The notes under the pieces are model-generated. The model saw only the letters and a list, made by a program, of their open reading frames with translations. It was not told where the DNA came from and made no database searches. This document shows, one piece after another, positions 45,740 through 57,000 of a stretch of DNA of 64,000 nucleotides. How positions within the stretch are numbered: position 1 is the first letter of the stretch; each line of letters begins with the position of its first letter. Made by a program: the position numbers and the translations under genes. Location: NCBI GenBank assembly GCA_036346225.1, contig JARFIW010001740.1, positions 248,001 through 312,000 on the forward strand. The letters are read 5' to 3'. The DNA comes from Platerodrilus igneus. Its lineage: Eukaryota; Arthropoda; Insecta; Coleoptera; Lycidae.

Positions 45740-46503
45740 TGTTACAATTTAGAAATATACGATACGATAATTCTTACAATTAAAAAGTCGATAATTACAT
45801 CGCGCAAGCGTGATGAAAAAGCAACTTCGCGGGCTGTTAGCAACGCCAATCTTATTACAGATTTTGCGCAGCCAACTGCCAATGACTTCACCAATGTACA
45901 AATTATATTGCGTAATAATCGGAAATATAAAAATTTAAACACAAGTTCATATCAGTGAACAAATTAAACACTGTACTACTTACCCTGGAAATCCGAACAT
46001 TCTGCAGGGTTGAGCTAAAGTTGGTCTCTATCAAGGTCCATCAGGGCTCCATCCCGGAGTAATTAAGATGGTGACTCGTTCATCTCGGGTCGTGGAGTAC
46101 GGTTCGTCTACGGCTCCAGATTACCTACCTATGCAGGGAAAGACGGGAACATGGTAAAGGTCGACAACAAAGACAATTAGGCAAAGGAAATCTACATAGA
46201 TAAGATAAGCACGATACGATACCTCTAAGCGTCCACTCCGCTCGATAGTTCTGGCAAAACAGCCACGTTGAAGAGCGTCACGGAAACTTGTCCCCACTCT
46301 TTTGTCTTTTACACGTCGGCGCGAAGTTATTCGTCCAACCCTCTCGCTTCGCGGGATCTGCGCAAACGCACTGTGACGTAACGGAAGTACACGCCTAGTC
46401 TTTTAGAATTCCGCGCACCGCGTCTTTTGAAATTATGGCGCGAAACCTCCGCACATCAAACTTAACCTAATAACATGTTTAAGGGCCACTTTGGCACGTA
46501 ACA
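45740..46503 (-). repeat. 5' LTR of gypsy copy 2
   Basis: It pairs with 39243-39999, with roughly 97% identity by eye, and is followed by the CACC target copy. Confidence 0.9.
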
Positions 46504-46507
46504 CACC

Positions 46508-49500
46508 TTCACTTGAGAAAAACGTTTATTTTTACTACATAATGCTTTGAAAACAATACTTTTATTACTGTATTTGTTTTTTAAACTCGTACTCAACTCA
46601 CTTTCATAATTCATTACTAGAAGTGGTTTTGTCTCCTGAGGACTGAATTTTTTGTGCTTCGGTCCCTTTTCATCCTTTACCCCATGTTGGCCTTAACTTC
46701 CTTTTGCCACAAAACACTTTTTGCCTCAGACTCTAACTCCCTTACGCCCCTATCTCCTTTTCGCCACAGACCTAGCACCGAGCAATTCGTTCTTCACTCT
46801 ATGTGCACCATGGTATCACTTCATAACTACACCAAATTGGTATCACTGTCCCATTCATTCTTCGTACACAATGTTGTTGCGTTGCAGATGTGTCAAAACG
46901 AACAGTGCTGTAACTTTTCTGCTTCTGTAGCTAATTCACAACCAGTTCAATTTTAATATAGTTTTTCAATGGAATTTGATAAATGCTCTTTAGTATATGT
47001 AGTTTTGTGTTAACATAAAACATATTTAAAGAAGTGTGTAAGTCCCATAATCCAATAAGATGCCATTAACGTACTCGTATTTGTCAATCCAATATTCTTA
47101 TGTTTATCATGTACATTAGAGTTTAGCCATGACGTACATGTAGTCCCTTCTGCTGCTTGTTATTTAAGGAAGCATAATTTATCTGTATTGTAATCTTATA
47201 TGTTGTATTTATCTTTGGATACGTGTAATGATTGTATTTAATTTAATTAAAAATCCTCAACAGCCAATTATTTAAACTTTTATCGAATAAGGAACAAAGC
47301 CACGCCAACGTTAGCGATTTTATTAAGTTTATTAACTTAGATAATTATTTTACATTTAGAATTAATTTATATAAGAAAGAGTAACGTTACGCCCACTTGT
47401 GAGATAGAAAATCTATGTTCAGTAGTCAAACGTTCTAAAAACTGCCTCTATTTCTATACATGTCCCTATATCTTTGTATTTCGTCCTGAACCTGAATGTA
47501 ATGTTTCAGGTAAGATAGCATCATGTGTCGTTTTAAAAAAATTACTATTTATGATCATTGTGAAAAAATGCATTGGGGCTTTAGATATGTGAATTGACGT
47601 ACCTACCAATTAAATTACATTTGGATTAATTGATGGGCTCATAAAAAAATACAATCACAGCACAAATATTTTTTATTAAATCTAAAACAAACAGCTTAGT
47701 CTATCAATAATGAACATATTGATATACAGTGTTCATGTATTACATTTTGGTTATGAACTAAATAGCTAAAAATATTTATAAATAAATCATCTATCCTATT
47801 ATAACAAATTAGTGGACATTTAACTTCCTTCCTGCTAACAAATTAAAATTGTTTTTATAGGTTTTGATGAAAATGCATTTTAAGTTAAAAAAATTTAAAG
47901 TCGATGGAAAGAGATAAGTATGTTGCATTCGAAAGTATATTATTATATGAGTAATAAGTGATATGACACCATTTAACCTTTGAAAACGGGGAAAAACTGG
48001 GGGCCAGTCTGGCATCAAACTCAGGACCTCGGTGATTATCCAGAAGCCTTACCCTTGGACTTTCAAACCTTTTTATATGACGAAATCTAGATTATACTAC
48101 TCATTTATTACCAAACCCCTTGTGAAAATGCTTTGATTTACGGAGAATGTTACATATGAATGAAACTTTTTGGACATGTTGCTAGCATTCGTGGATAACA
48201 TCTAATAATTTTTCTTTAAAAATGCATATAATATATTTTATAACAAATGTGTTTTACCATTTAGAATTTAATTCTGATTTCTTATATTATGACGGTAATG
48301 CTTCAAACCTGTTTGTTCATGTCTACAGTCCAATTTTGACATGTTGCATAATTTCACTAGAAAAATTCTCAAAAAAATAGTCCTTCTACATTAGCATCAA
48401 ATTCAGGTTCTAAACCAATTAGCGAATTCATTATGTATAGTAGGTATTTTATGAAGGCCCACGGGGAATTTTAGAAATCAACTCAATCCTCCATCTTTCT
48501 TCCTCTCGTCGATATTGACACTGTGCAGGCTTTCTTACACTATGCATTTAAGCAATGGGCTTCTTCATTTGGAGAAACTGTGTTTTCTTTACACATACCG
48601 TCTGACATGATTTATAGTATCAAAAATTGCCAAAAATACCTATTCCAATTTCCACCAGGCTTACCAGATAAAGAATTTAATTCTGCATCGATTTTCACAC
48701 TCAAATTTATTGCAGAAATGAATCGATTTCAGAAATTTAACATAACAAACGCGTTGTATTGTGTGTTCTAAATTGGACGAGCAGTTGCACATCCTGTTGG
48801 ACAGTGTTTGCTTCTTTTTGCACCACTTGTAGGGTATTCTTTACTGGAAGTACTTTAAATAGCTTTTTTTTTTCGATTTCTGTATGGGTACGTTTTAGGT
48901 TTCTGTTTTGTTTAGATCTACTTTTACGTGTTGGGTTGGATGTTAACCTATTCTTGGCTGTATTTCATTAGCCCAGAAATTTTTGAACCATCCTTATGCC
49001 GTAATGTATGTGGCTGCCATTTCTTCTCACCTTTGTGATGACTGGTGTATTGTAACTAGATTGTTACCATTCTATGGCAAATCCATCAGGTAAGAAGAAT
49101 TTTTTTTAAGTGCCGTGGTTTGTAACACCCACCCGCTTGTACGAAAATGTAATAATTCATTCTCTTTTACAAAGTATTATAAGGTTAGTTAATAAATTGC
49201 TATTTATGGTCGATAGCAAAGTTTTGTTGGTTATTAAAACCTTAATCCGTATAAAGTAGTGGACACGTATCAATACATGGTTAGTGTACAAAGTGTTAGG
49301 AAATGTAATTAACGTAATTATTTGATAAATATTAAATTTCTAAAAAATTTGGCTTGGTTGTTATACTGACATTTCCCTTCTGAATTCATTCTTGTACTGA
49401 AATCTGTTATAGATGTTATGTTTCATGTAAGCAAATATTGTGTAAAATTAAACGCTTTGGTTTTCATATGCATGTGGTTAGGGACAAATGAAATTTAGTA

Positions 49501-49714
49501 TGCCCTATAAAAAATATTTATTAACGCTTTCTTTGGATCATGTTAGTATTAGCGATTATTTGTAATATACAGGTGATTTATTTTAATAGTTATGTAGTGT
49601 GTTCTTTAAGAACAATTGCCTGATTTTTATTGTTATTAGTGAATAAGTTTGTTAGAGAAATTCTCTTGATTGCATTAATGCATTCATTTGTATATTAGCA
49701 CAATATATTATTTG
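46508..49714. other. Intron 2 sequence, no gene recognised
   Basis: This is 3.2 kb of mostly AT-rich sequence. Small open frames at 46654-46956 and 48523-48971 have no motif or homology that I recognise and no splice or start context that supports them. I see no transposon border. Confidence 0.45.
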
Positions 49715-50130
49715 TCCATTCCGGATAGACCTGCACCTTGAAGAAGTTCTAGATTACTAGATGGCGGAATGGTTTGCATGTTCCAGTGATCTAAATGGTC
49801 AAACTACAGGTCCAACTAAAGTAGTAGGGTCTTTAGTGAGGAACCAGATAAAGACATCCCTGAAAAGAGCAGTAACTTTTTCGTTATTTAGAGTGACAAA
49901 GACCATAGAAGTTGGTGTGACATTCTAAGACGCACACTGCGATTTGGAAGGCAACGGGAAACCACTAAATTACCTCCCAAGTACACTGCATACAGGGGGT
50001 AAAAATTCCGAAGGTAAAATAGTCTCCCATTTGGATCTCCGGGAAGGGACTACTTCAGGGGGATGTAATCCGAAAGTATAAAAAAAGGCTCTTGAACATT
50101 CTGCAAGTCGGAACGTGAAATGTCATAAGT

Positions 50131-50722
50131 ATGAAGCAAGTAGGTAAGTTAGAGAACCTGAAAATTGAAATGGATAGGTTATCACTAGACATAGTTGGGA
50201 TCAGCAAAGTTCGCTGGCCAGAGGCGGGGGATTTTTGGAGTGGAGACTTCAGGGTAATTCATACAGGATCAGACGCAGGAAATTTGGGTGTGGAAATAGT
50301 TTGCGAAAAAAGATAGGACGACTTGTAGAAAACTATTTACAAAAGAGCGAAAGAATATTCATGGTTAGAATATAATATAAACCGGTAAATATAGTAATAC
50401 TTCAAGTATACATGCCTACCTTCACCACAGTGAGGAAGAGGTAGAAGTGATCTACAAAGATATTGCAGACATACTAAGATACGTAAAAGGACATTAAAAT
50501 TTAATAATTGCGGGGGATTTTAATGCAGTGGTAGGTGAGGGTAGGCAAGGAGCGATAGTAGGATTATTTGGTTTAAGCACAAGAAACGACCGGGAAAATA
50601 TGCCGGTAGAATTTTGCAACAAGAACAATTTAATCATCACAAACACATTGTTTCAACATCATGCTAGAAGACGATACACGTGGAAGATACCAGGAGATAT
50701 AGGAAGATATCAAATAGATTAG
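50131..50722 (+). pseudogene. LINE AP-like endonuclease domain, broken
   Basis: Plus-strand frames give 'GKLENLKIEMDRLSLDIVGISKVRWPEAGDFWSGDFRVIHTGSD' at the start of the endonuclease. A stretch with stops follows, then 'GDFNAVVGEGRQG', 'ITNTLFQHHARRRYTWKIPGD' and 'RYQID'. The catalytic-type motifs (E/S-x-R-W, G-D-F-N, T-W, N/Y-Q-I-D) are recognisable. This domain nicks target DNA in the family. At least three frame breaks make it non-functional. It is the type often annotated as 'craniofacial development protein 2-like'. Confidence 0.8.
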
Positions 50723-51373
50723 ATTCTTATTAGACAACGGTTTAGGAAGCGAGAAAAAGACTGTAGAAGCTACCCAGAAGCAGATATAGACACACACCAC
50801 AACATCATAATTATGAAGGCCACACCTAAATTTAAAAATTTGAAAAAAAGAAATGGAAAAAGCCCTTTGACTTTGAGAAACTAAAAAATAAGGATATTCA
50901 AGAATGATTCGAAAAAAGTCAAATGAATTGCTGAAAGATATCGGAAAAATATCTGATACTAAGGATGTAGAAACAGAATGGAATAACATTAAATCCAGCT
51001 TAGACATGGCGACCAGAGATATTCTAGGGTATACACAAAAAGAAAATAAGAAACCCTGGATAACACAGGATATCCTAAATTTAATAGAAAAAAGACGAAA
51101 ATAAAAAAATAAATCAGACGAAACAGGAAAACAGAGATACAAAGTCATAAAATGGGAAATTATTTGCAAATGTAGGAAAGTTAAAGAACAGTGGACTGAT
51201 GAAAAGTGCAAAGAGGTACAAACTAAAATGGAAGTAGGAAAGACAGATGAAGCATACAAACTAATTAGAATCAATTTTAGGGATGTAAAACCGTATAGCA
51301 AAAATATAACGGACACGGGAGGAAACATCATTATAGAAAATACTCCCTGTATGTTTGTTGTGGTTTGTTTAGC

Positions 51374-51586
51374 ATTCTTCTTAATTTTCTTTGGGAATTA
51401 AACCACTTATATTTTTTAAAATCAACTTTATTTACGTTTTGATCCATGACCTAGGATCATTGTCAAAATAATAAAAACTTTGTCAAACTTGAAGTTTTTA
51501 TTATTTTGACAACGATCCTAGGTCATGGAAATAAAGTTGATTTTAAAAAATATGTGGTTTAATTCCCAAAGAAAATTAAGAAGAAT
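51374..51586. repeat. ~210-bp hairpin (foldback) inside the LINE coding region
   Basis: The left arm 51374-51480 and right arm 51492-51586 are reverse complements along about 95 bp. The left arm has small insertions, including one near 51433-51444. The loop is about 11 bp. Arm blocks include TTGGGAATTAAACCAC/GTGGTTTAATTCCCAA and CATGACCTAGGATC/GATCCTAGGTCATG. LINE coding resumes at about 51575. It may be a foldback insertion or an inverted duplication. Confidence 0.85.
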
Positions 51587-53146
51587 TATAGAAAATGTAG
51601 AGAAATTGGATAGATGGCAAGAATATATAGGGAATTTATATGCAGGAGAAGAACTAACTGCATTAGAACTATCATTAAAGGGTCTGAAAAATGGTAAGGT
51701 GCTGGGTACAGATAAGGTGCAAGCAGAAACTCTAAAAGCCGCTGGTCAAACAGTAATAGAACGTCTCTTCCAACTTGTAAGCTATATGTATGAAACAGGC
51801 GAAATACCCAAAGATTTCAAACGTAACATCATAGTAACTATACCAAAAAAGAAAGGTGTGGATGGATGTGAAAATTTTCGAACAATAAGTTTGACAGCAC
51901 ACATGTCAAAAATATTAACTAGAATTGTACAAAAACGAATGGAAAAACGGGCTGAACAAATACTAGGAGAAGACCAATTTGGGTTTAGGCGAAACAGGGG
52001 AACACGGGAGGCTATCTTAGCTCTGAGAGTAATAATGGAGAAAACAATAGAAAAAGGGGAAAGCATGTATAAAGGGTTTGTAGGTCTGGAAAAAGCATTC
52101 GACAATGTAAAATGGAAAAAAATGTTCAAAAAACTCAAACTGATTAGAATGAGTTTTAGGTTTAGACGAATAGTACATAGCTTATACAAAGAGCAAACAG
52201 GGGTAATTGAAATAGAGCAGGAACGTAGGGAAGTAAACATTAGGAAAGGGGCGAGACAGGGATGTGCCCTATCCCTATTAATTTTTAACTTGTACATTGA
52301 AGAGGCAATGAATACTGTCAAATGCAGGAAGACATTTGGAATTACTATGCAGGTACAAAAAATTGATATGCTTAGATTTGCAGATGATATAGCGGTATTA
52401 GCATCTAGCAAGGAAGAGTTGGACGCTGCTCTTAATGAAATGAAAACGGTTCTAACAGAGAGATACGGTATGAAAATTAACAAAACTAAAGTTCTAGTAT
52501 GCAAAGGTGGGAAAAATAAATCAAAAACAAGAATACAAATATGTAACACGAACTTACAAGAGGTTAAGGATTTCTGCTACCTAGGAAGCCAAATAACGCA
52601 AGATGGGAAAAGCACAAAAGATATAAAACAAAGATTAGCACAAGGTCGTGCTACATTTAACAAGAAAAAGCAACTACTGTGCTCAAAGACCACAAGCATA
52701 GAAACAAGGAAAGATTGCTCAAAACATATGTGTGGAGCACAGCACTGTATGGCTGTGAAGCCTGGACAGTGGGAGTAGCGGACAAGAAAAAGGTTGAAGC
52801 CTTTGAAATGTGGTGCTACAGACGTATGATGAAGATATCATGGACAGACAAAGTTAAGAACGAAGAGGTACTAAAAATGGTAGGGAAAGAAAGAAATATG
52901 TGGAAAACGGTAAAAAATAGGAGAGATAGGATGATAAACCACATACTACGGCATGAGGGAATAGTGCGGAATATACTAGAAGCAGACATAGGTAAAAAGA
53001 GACGAAGAGGTAGATCTAGGTTAGACTACTGCACACAGATAGTGAAAGATGTAGGCTGTAGGAGTTTCGGGGAAATGTGTAGGCTAGCTCGGAATAAAAA
53101 TCAATGGAGCTATGCATCCAACCAGTCTCAAGATGGAATAAATTAA
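51525..53146 (+). pseudogene. LINE reverse transcriptase and C-terminal domain, one frameshift
   Basis: The frame 51525-52778 carries the RT. It has 'GLKNGKVLGTDKVQAE', 'IIVTIPKKKGVDGCENFRTISL', 'DQFGFRRNRGTREAI', 'GLEKAFDNV' (motif A, where Asp is replaced by Glu in 'V-G-L-E'), 'ARQGCALSLLIFNLYIE', catalytic 'LRFADDIAVLA' and 'YGMKINKTK'. A frameshift near 52690-52770 moves to the frame 52679-53146 with 'LYGCEAWTV', 'EMWCYRRMMKISW', 'DRMINHILRHE' and 'GRSRLDYCTQIV'. The first codons of the long frame are hairpin sequence, so its start is not a real start. Confidence 0.88.
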
Positions 53147-53290
53147 TGACGAAGAAAATAACTGCACTTAAACATGATATTTATTATAAGTAACTACAAG
53201 TATTGGTGGGAAATATTCTTGAATAATGGTAATTGCGTGAAAGCATTTACTAGAAAACTATTATTTCGCCAAATGTCTAAGTGTAGGTGG

Positions 53291-54535
53291 GATCTTAGCA
53301 GCCACAGGCTGTTTAACCCCCTTCAATGAATCTCAGTGAAATAGGGCATAAAATTAGAAAACAATAGAAGGGGAACCGAGCGGTATATTTCTGTGTGAAA
53401 ATTTCAGGGAACTATGTAGGCTAGTTTAGAAAATAAATAAGTGCAGGTACATGTCTAACTAGTTTTGAGACGGTAAACCCAATGACAAAAAAATAAGCGC
53501 AGATAAATCTGATGATTGTTATAAACAACTGCAGGTGGTGGTTGTGAAATATCTGCAACTAATGTTGACTGTGCGAAAAGATATACTGGAAAAAATATTA
53601 AATTGGTAAATGCTCAAGTGTTGGGGGAGCTTGGCAGCCACAGGCTGCTTACCCCCCTTCGCAACCATGCATTTATATTTCCAATGCGCCACCCGAAGGT
53701 ACTACATTGGCCAGGAGACGTTTTTTGTTGCCTGGAAAATTTAGACTTTTGCCGAACCCTTGCCGTTCCAGGCAAGGTAGGGATCTTTAACGTGCGTGAC
53801 AACACTCACACATGGGACCTCCATTTAACCTCTCATCCGAACGAGGGCGTAATTTTTGTGAAAAATGCTCACTTGCCATTTTTCAAGCAATCGGCCGTAT
53901 CGGGATTTGAACCCAGGACCTTGCAATCTGTAGTCTTACTCTTACTACATTGATCCACGGCGATGCCTCCCTCTTCGCAACCACTGAATGTCGGAGAAAT
54001 AGGGTATATAATTGTAAAACAATAGAAGGGGGACCGAACTGCATCTAACAAGAAAGAACAGCGCCTATGATGAAAGACAACAAACATAGAACAAAAAGTT
54101 GTTGAAAGCATATGTGTGGAGCACAGCACAGATAGTATGCCTACGAAATACGGGCGGTCTGTAAAGCAGACAGAAGAACAGTAGCAGCCTTTGAAATGCC
54201 TTACTTCAGATGTATGAGGATGGACAGACAAAGGTAATAATAAATAGGTTATTGAAACAGTAGGGGAACAAGGATATCTTTGGGGAAAAAAATAGGAGAA
54301 ATAGCAGGGCAGAATACGTTCTAAGGCATTTTTGGGGAATAGTATGGGATATATTACAAGCAGGAATACGAAGAAGGACGTAGATATAGCCCTAGATCAG
54401 ATAGTGATAAATGCAGACTGTGCAAATTTCAGGGAAATTTGTAGGTTAGTTCAGAGAATAGGAAACAATGATGGTACGTGTCTAACCAGTTTCAGGACTG
54501 AAGGCCTAATGATGATGACGCCAATAAAGTGTCCC
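53291..54535 (+). repeat. Repeated partial LINE 3' ends
   Basis: Blocks of the LINE 3' end recur: 'CAGCCACAGGCTG...AACAATAGAAGGGG' at about 53300-53384, and again at 53630-53657 continuing at 53973-54035. ORF2 C-terminal pieces ('ATATGTGTGGAGCACAGCAC') recur at 54036-54240 and the 'TTTCAGGGAAATTTGTAGGTTAG' block at 54425-54535. Together they read as two or three overlapping, truncated copies of the 49715-53290 element in the same orientation. Confidence 0.7.
53668..53972 (-). mobile_element. tRNA-derived SINE with 11-bp target-site duplication
   Basis: This is a 305-bp minus-strand unit. Its head (53967 downward) has an A-box-like TGGATCAATGTAG and a B-box GGTTCAAATCC. The body has 'GTTAAAGATCCCTACCTTGCC' blocks. 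CTTCGCAACCA flanks it at 53657-53667 and 53973-53983, splitting LINE 3' sequence. It is the best copy of the family tandemly present at 2093-2962. Confidence 0.9.
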
Positions 54536-54544
54536 TAAAACTAT

Positions 54545-57000
54545 ATCTTTTCAATTTTTTAGCAAGACAAAATGATCTATTTGATCAACAGCTTTCCAAA
54601 AACTTGAAGTTTCTGATAAGTGGAGTTGGCAAAATACCGATTAAAAATTGTAGACTGGTTAAGGTACTCTTTTTTTCTATAAAATCATGCAGTTGCTGAG
54701 GTATTTTTTATTTGCATGTAGATTTCTTTATATATCAATGATTCATATATTTTTGCAAAATTACTAATGATTGAAATTTGCCTGTAGTTAGCTATATCAG
54801 ATTTAGCCCCACTCTTAAATACCGGACAAATTCTAGCAAATTTCCACTGAAATGGAAATGTGCATGATCTAATATAATTAAATTAAATATAATGTTTAGT
54901 GGGCAATGAAATATAAATTTACAATCTTTAATTAAAAATTATGGTATTTTATCCATTCTGGCAGTCATGGAGCTCTTCAAAGTGTTTATTGAATGTATAA
55001 TATCATCATCCGAAATAGATCTTAACGTTACAGTTTCTATACCATTAACATCTACCAATTGGATATTGCTCTCATCTGATAGTTTATAAAACACTAGTGA
55101 AGTATTCAGCAAATACACTTACAATATCTTTAGGTTCATTAAATTCTTTGTCATTAAATGTCATAGTACCTAGAATTCGAGTCACGTTTCTTTTCTTATT
55201 GATAAATAACCAAAAATACTTTGAATCTTGTTTAATGTTTTGCTGCACCTTAGCTAGGTATGTTTGATTTTATTTTTACAATTAGTTCTAAGTTGTTTAA
55301 ACTGATTATTCAATGAATCTGTTGGTTTTTTTTTTTGGTATTTTTTATAAGCATAATTTTTTTGTTTTAACATATATATTAACTCTTCGCTGTACCAATA
55401 AGGAAACTTGGTACTATTTTTGTGAAGGGGAATGAAATTGTCAAAAGCTAGCTCTGATATTTCATAAAATTTTGTACATACTCGATCAGTATCATCATAA
55501 TACTCCAGAGCATACTAATCTATATACATAAGAAATTGATATAGCCCATGATAATTAGCTTTACAAAAATTATAGTTCTTAAAGCCATCGTTTATAGGAA
55601 ATTTCTTTGATGTTTCCGTTTTGATTTCGATTCTATTAGTAAGGGTGGATGATGGGGATCAATGTTGACCAAAGCAGTGTCACATATGTTACATTGCATA
55701 CTTGATTACTAGATACTAAGTCTAACATTCTATTATTCACATTCAAGTACACTATTAAACTGTTTATAACTAAGAAAATTTAGAAAGTTTGTAAAATGCC
55801 GACTTTTACCATCCCAGTAATTAGTTTGGATATAGCTCGGTGTATTAAAATCACCAACAACTATACATGATTTGTTATGTAGCCAATCGCATATGGCTAG
55901 TTGTTCAAAGAAGTGTTCAAAATATATTGAAACAACCAAAGGTGGTATATACACATTAATTATATAGAGCATTGTATTATTTAAATTTATTTTGCAGACT
56001 GCTGCATATATTAAACTGAAATTATTGGTGAGGTCTGATATATGTATTTGACTTATTGAAAACTATCTTACTTACGTTTAACACGGTGGTTAAAATTAAA
56101 AGTTCGATAATTACAACACCGGTAGCATGGTGTAATAGACACTATCAACAGTTGGCTGCACTTATTCTTATACAGATTTAGGGCGCGTCAACTATCAATG
56201 ATGTCATCAATATTACGCAATCCTACGCAAATTTACTACATTTTTAAAACCAAAAATAAGGCATGCACAAAATAAAAATACGTAAAAGATTACTCACATC
56301 AGGTATTCTGCTTCCGCCTGCAATTTCACTCGGTAGGCCTCTAACCACTCCAGTCGGGCTCCTCCCGGAGGAATTAGAGATGAACGTCGACGCTACCAAA
56401 TGCGTGCAGAGCAGCTTCGGCTAGTTGCGGTAGACATGAGGTCTCTCCATCTGCAGATGTGGAGGTCGGTAGGCCCTAGGTGACGCAGATTCTTACCTAT
56501 GTAAGGTTTGGACAGGAGAAGGTATGCGGTAAACAAACAAACGATAATTAGGAAAGGAACTACATAGGTAAACCCTAACGATACGTTACCAGAGATAGAA
56601 ACGTGCACTTAACACACCGATACCAGGTAAAAGCCACGTTATCGCGAGAGAAGCGGAGAACTCTCCCACCCCATTGTCTAGTATTGCCATACCCCTCTAG
56701 GGATAAGCACACTACGCAAACTCACTACCATGACGTATCGGAAGCACCGCCTAGTCCATTTAAAAGTTCCCGCGTACCGCGTATTTGAAAATTATGGCGG
56801 GAAACTTCCGTACACCAAAAAACTTAACATAACAACATGTTGAAGTGCAATGGCACGTAACATCTTTTAGTGCTAGTAAGGGTCCACCGTCTTTAGAAAC
56901 TCGGCTAACTTCAAATTTTCTGTCACTGCGATGAACCGTATATACACTAGGAAAGAGTTCTGCAGCATTTACACCGGGACTTGACTACGTTTCAGTAAGA
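54545..57000 (-). pseudogene. Jockey-like LINE (endonuclease to mid-RT), split by a solo LTR
   Basis: On the minus strand, from high to low coordinate, there is the endonuclease start with 'EIVSLTET' and 'RSDRKFEVSRVSKDGGPLLAL' (57000-56867). After the solo LTR come 'INVYIPP' and 'CIVVGDFNTPSY' (55972-55733). A linker follows with 'KFPYWYSEELIYMLK' (about 55420-55320) and 'FWLFINKKRN' (near 55200). RT N-terminal blocks 'ARICPVFKSGAKSDIANYR' and 'ISNFAKIYESL' lie at about 54850-54740. It breaks off near 54545. Stops and frameshifts are frequent. The coding sequence is continuous across the solo LTR when one TCTT is counted. Confidence 0.78.
56070..56862 (-). repeat. Solo gypsy-family LTR
   Basis: On the minus strand it starts TGTTACGTGCC and ends near AACGTAAGT. 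It is flanked by TCTT at 56066-56069 and 56863-56866. It aligns with 12734-13449 but is more diverged and slightly longer (793 bp). It is the product of LTR-LTR recombination inside the Jockey-like LINE. Confidence 0.88.

Larger units (their letters stand above)
39243..46503 (-). mobile_element. Ty3/gypsy copy 2, internally deleted
   Basis: LTRs at 39243-39999 and 45740-46503 are flanked by CACC at 39239-39242 and 46504-46507. The 3' non-coding region (40000-42690) aligns with gypsy copy 1. Then only about 200 bp of pol remain (42690-42890), followed by leader-like sequence. Gag and nearly all pol are gone, so it could move only with proteins from another copy. A DD41D mariner lies inside at 44363-45673. 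Confidence 0.92.
49715..53290 (+). mobile_element. RTE-like LINE, near full length, broken
   Basis: A leader with 'GGCAACGGGAAACCAC' and 'CAGGGGGATGTAATCC' blocks is followed by endonuclease and reverse-transcriptase coding sequence and a 3' region with 'CAGCCACAGGCTG'. It is inserted in SF3B1 intron 2 in the sense orientation. A hairpin at 51374-51586 interrupts the coding region. The clade call rests on the style of the endonuclease and RT motifs. Confidence 0.8.

Noticed and set aside
46654..46956. A small secreted or membrane protein
   Set aside because: The sequence is locally repetitive and pyrimidine-rich, with no homologue I recognise and no gene context.
48523..48971. A host exon or retrocopy
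   Set aside because: Two short open frames have no recognisable motif, no convincing splice sites and ordinary intron composition.
51782..52549. A 255-residue minus-strand protein
   Set aside because: It is the antisense of the LINE reverse transcriptase. The plus strand carries the FADD and other RT motifs.
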